Part shown: positions 60,826 through 64,000 of the stretch, one piece after another
How the letters are laid out: each line of letters begins with the position of its first letter
Numbering within the stretch: position 1 is the first letter of the stretch
NCBI GenBank assembly: GCA_012845835.1
Contig: JABAKD010000014.1
Location: 1 to 64,000, forward strand
Direction: 5' to 3'
DNA length: 64,000 bases
Source: Undaria pinnatifida
Taxonomy: Eukaryota > Sar > Phaeophyceae > Laminariales > Alariaceae
Translations under genes and position numbers: made by a program
The notes under the pieces: model-generated
What the model was told of the DNA's origin: nothing
Seen by the model: the letters and a program-made list of their open reading frames with translations, nothing else
The model's database searches: none

Positions 60826-61525
60826 ATGAAAATACACTCCAGATGTGAGATCGAATATTTTGTCGAAACTCATATTTGCAAGCTGTGTGTGATACTTCGA
60901 TCGCGCGCATTACGGGTTGTGTATCCTCATTAGGGATATAGGTCAGCGACCCTCCTTGCAACTACAGTGTAGCTATCAGGGTCAACAGGGTGATGTTAGT
61001 CAGTCTGTGCGCGGAAACTGTAAAACCCGTTTCTGAGGGGGGCAAAATCTGATAGCTGTGGAAGGAAACGCATCAGTTTATCAAGTGAATCCTGTATGTC
61101 GTATAACCGGTGAGGGGAGGGCGGAGTTTTGAAGGACGTGGGGGCCTGGTTTTGGTGAAAAGGGAGCGGGGATGGGGGGGGGGGGCGGGGCAGCTTAAGT
61201 TGTGCGTGGAATCTATAAATCCTTCAAGGGGATAAATCTGACGGATTGTAAAAAAATGCAACAGTTTATCATGGGGGGCGGGGGCGGGGCGGGCGGGGCA
61301 GCTCAATCTGTGCGTGGAAACTATACATACTTGTAAGGGGGCAAATGTGACGGTTTTGGAAAGAATGCACCAGTTTATCATGTATATCCTGTAAGTCGTA
61401 CAACCAGTGAGTAGAGGGCGGAGTGTTCGAGGGGGTGGGGGTGGGGTTGAGGGGTGGGGAGGTGGGGGGTGGGGAAGGAGTAGGGGGAGGTGGGGGGGAA
61501 GGTGGGGGGGGGGGGGGGGAAGGCT
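60826..61525 (+). mobile_element. Family C element 8 (one arm, G-rich tandem interior)
   Basis: The arm starts ACACTCCAGATGTGAGATCG at about 60,832 and passes the GGTGATGTTAGTCAGTCTG motif. Three tandem subunits follow, each with CGTGGAA.CTATA and a poly-G run, ending in a G-rich simple repeat. Confidence 0.7.
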
Positions 61526-61599
61526 TTACGTGGCATAGATTATTATAATATATTGGGAAATTGAATTGTATGTGATGTTAGCTATTATTGAGAGTGAGG

Positions 61600-61685
61600 C
61601 ACAGGGCAGCTCGCCCTTAATAGTATAATAGTATACTAGTATATTGTATAATAGTATATAATAGTATAACAGTATAATAGTGGCC
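61600..61685. repeat. AGTATAATAGTAT array
   Basis: Short units of AGTATAATA and AGTATACT, with dyad symmetry. Confidence 0.75.
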
Positions 61686-62167
61686 CGACCCCGGAAGATG
61701 AAATGTGTGATATCTTGTACGAAGTATCGTACGACAATACCGTAGCTTTGTTCACGTGGAGACGATGGAGATGGTAAAAATTTACTCGAACCGGGACGTC
61801 GAACCGACATAAGATATTTTGGATTGTCTCCGTCAACGACGTACTTATTTGGTCACGCCATAATTCACTCTATCTGGTATTTGGCATTTTGTCCAGAGGT
61901 TGTGTCTTAGCCACTGCGGGAGCCAACCAAAAAACATCAACACCACGTACATGTCAGGAGTACCAGACCATTATTGTCGCTGCACACCGGGCTAGTTAAA
62001 AGAAGATAAATCGAAATGATGTGTACGCGCAAGCCACGTCCATTCGCCGATAGTGGAGGATCTCTTGCAAACGTTGACTAAAACCGACAAGAAGTAGGTG
62101 TGCTAAACCCTCCGCGCGTAGGCCTAAGCGGAAAGCCAACAAGGTGGGGAAGAAGAGACGGCACCTA

Positions 62168-62249
62168 CCTGTGAGTACCGCCCAGGCCAATACTTTGCCC
62201 AGGCTGGGCGGGGCAGCATGACGAGTCTCGTAGATACTGAACGGTGTTG
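62168..62249 (-). CDS. Candidate 82-bp exon, minus strand
   Basis: A GC-rich block within AT-richer surroundings, between acceptor ACACCGTTCAG and donor GTAGGT. All three frames are open, so the reading cannot be chosen. Possible upstream exon of the large gene. Confidence 0.25.
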
Positions 62250-62577
62250 TTGTCGGAATATATAGTAGCGTAAAAGTGTGGAAAAATTCTGAGTAAAACC
62301 AAATAGTTGATGCATGCTTCGGTACAGGTACGAGGTACACCTGACTGAGATGTTTTTCGAGTCATCTTCGCTTCAGGAGTTGTAGGCCTGACCGAGGAAA
62401 CTCAGGTTAATCTCTGCGCAAGGGATGAGCAACGGCATGGTCGAAGTCTACGGTGGTTGACGTAACGCGATATGTGATATGCGATATGGGATAATATGCG
62501 AAACACAGGAACACAGGTACAAAAGGCAATCCTTCCTCAGCTGGGAAGTTGGTTGCATTTAACTCTATGATTTATAC

Positions 62578-62895
62578 TGAGCCGGTCGCCCCGGTGGCGT
62601 ATCAGGTTATCCTTGAGCCTGGTATTGGTCAGTTTCGTGAGTTCGAACCCCCCCGAGTGCATTCTCGTATAAAATCGTGGGGACTTTTTCTTGTGCACAA
62701 ATTGACTTGCGGAAAGCGCGAGATCGTGAGTTAGCAACACTCGATGAAAAATCGACGAGCAGTTACTTAGTAGTGGGATTGATTGCTCAACCCTATGCGC
62801 GATAAAAGTTGAAGGCAAGAACCGGGGGGGATAAGGGACGACACCTGTGACCACGGCTTGTCCAGAAGCTGGAAAGTATATGTGCGTGAAAAAAT
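62578..62895 (+). mobile_element. tRNA-derived SINE, copy 5
   Basis: The head has A box GGTGGCGTATCAGGTTA and B box GAGTTCGAACCCC about 45 bp apart, as in tRNA promoters. The body follows with CTTGCGGAAAGCGCGAG and CTCAACCCTATGCGCGATAA, ending GGCTTGTCCAGAAGCTGGAA. The parental tRNA cannot be named by eye. Confidence 0.78.
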
Positions 62896-64000
62896 GATCT
62901 CAATCCTAGTTAGTATACAGCTGTTCGTCTGCTGAGAATATCGATACTCAGAAACAATCTGGTCCTAGGGTTCTTCCCCTACTTCCGTGTACAGTAGGAG
63001 TACTGCAGTAGTACTGTGTAGTACTACTGTTACAGTAGTACTGCTGTGGTGGTACCACACAATACTCCTCCCGGTATATGTAACGCGCAAGACACAAATC
63101 AAATGACACCAATTTCAACATGGTGTCCAATTCGATCGAACGCCAAAGCCACAGTAGGGTGGTCACTTCTGGGACACACTTTTTCCAGCGGCTCGGGAAC
63201 ACTCGCGCGAGTGACCCTCCTGTTTCATTTTAGGCCTCAAGCCTTGTCAAAGTTTTAGTTTTTCGGTACCAATCCGCAACGGCATGGCAATCTACGCTGC
63301 ACAAAACGAAAACCTGGTAAACCTCAAAGCATTTTTGCCAGTGGTGCGCGCAGCCACTCGTTCGAGTGGTGAACATGGTAAAAACCCGCTAAAGAAAATG
63401 GGGTTTACCCGCTATGGCCCTATGACGCTATCGTGTAGCTGACAGTCAATGGAAGGGTTGGAAACATGCGTTGAGCCGGCATTGTGGCAAAGAGAAAACG
63501 AAGTGCTTTCATCTATTTGGGGTCGCATTGGACCATGCACGTTGATCGTGTCCACGGAAAAAACGAAAACCAAGGGGGGAGAGCAGCGGCGCTATAAACC
63601 TCGCGGCAAAACCCCCCGGCTAGTAGTCGTGCTCTCGGCCAACGATATTGCGGTAGAATGGGCACACGATGCGGTAAAGATGCAGCGTTGCTCATGATTA
63701 TCAGTTGAGAAGATTTATGCTATTAATAGCATACTACCTCACCCAAGAACAAGTTTTTAGTAACCTCCAAGAGTTCAACCCGAAAAATCCAAACCGTCGC
63801 ATGGCCTAGGCACAACAAAAACTCACATACCACGAAACAGCAATAATAACAGCAAACAATGGCCTTAATGGCCTTCCCACTTGTTTAGGTAAGGAACACG
63901 TCCTTCAGACAACAACATTTGTGCCGAAAAAACGCCTACCTTTGTAGCAAGCGTCGGTAGAATTATCCACTGTATAGTTGTCTTTCTAAACTTCTCTTCG
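62896..64000. other. Right end of the window, no gene supported
   Basis: Contains GTAGTACTG/CAGTAGTAC inverted short repeats at about 62,990-63,050 and CATGGCCTAGGCACAAC at about 63,800, a family B interior marker. A plus frame at 63,449-63,697 is not recognised. Confidence 0.4.

Noticed and set aside
62578..62660. A functional tRNA gene
   Set aside because: A and B boxes are present but the cloverleaf stems do not pair convincingly and the sequence continues into the SINE body shared with other copies.

Overview
The window is nuclear DNA from a eukaryote: spliceosomal GT-AG introns, tRNA-derived SINEs, MITEs, LINE remnants and a chromodomain-type Ty3/gypsy retrotransposon. No prokaryotic operon, rRNA gene, true tRNA gene or CRISPR array is visible. 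The very repeat-rich, intron-heavy layout and the extracellular domain set (F5/8 type C-like modules followed by a parallel beta-helix) suggest an alga, perhaps a stramenopile such as a brown alga. That placement is an inference from gene style, not something the sequence proves.

One host gene can be supported. It lies on the minus strand, enters at about 35.5 kb and leaves past position 1. I could join 20 exons (about 2.58 kb of coding sequence, about 859 codons) by matching splice sites and codon phase. The first part is three tandem F5/8 type C (discoidin)-like modules, each built from the same exon series with intron phases 0, 1 and 0. A fourth, differently built carbohydrate-binding-like module follows, and then a beta-helix region that continues off the left edge. 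Neither the start codon nor the stop codon is in the window. Three exons have decayed partial duplicates next to them.

The introns and the right half are mostly mobile DNA. The main families are: MITE family A (about 250-264 bp, 4-bp target duplications, four copies); MITE family B (termini near CGTGCTACGATAGAGGT, at least eight copies, one with two A copies nested in it); family C (long terminal inverted repeats, poly-C-rich tandem interior, eight loci); a tRNA-derived SINE (five loci); a short TA-flanked palindromic MITE at 55.2 kb; two further dispersed repeats (D, E); and many minisatellites and microsatellites.

From 41,056 to 49,251 lies a young chromovirus (433-bp LTRs differing at three positions) inserted inside a family C terminal repeat. 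Its gag-pol frame is nearly 2,100 codons long but is separated from the likely gag start by a frame break. From 49.3 to 64 kb I find no confident host gene, only repeats, a LINE 3' fragment and two weak exon candidates.
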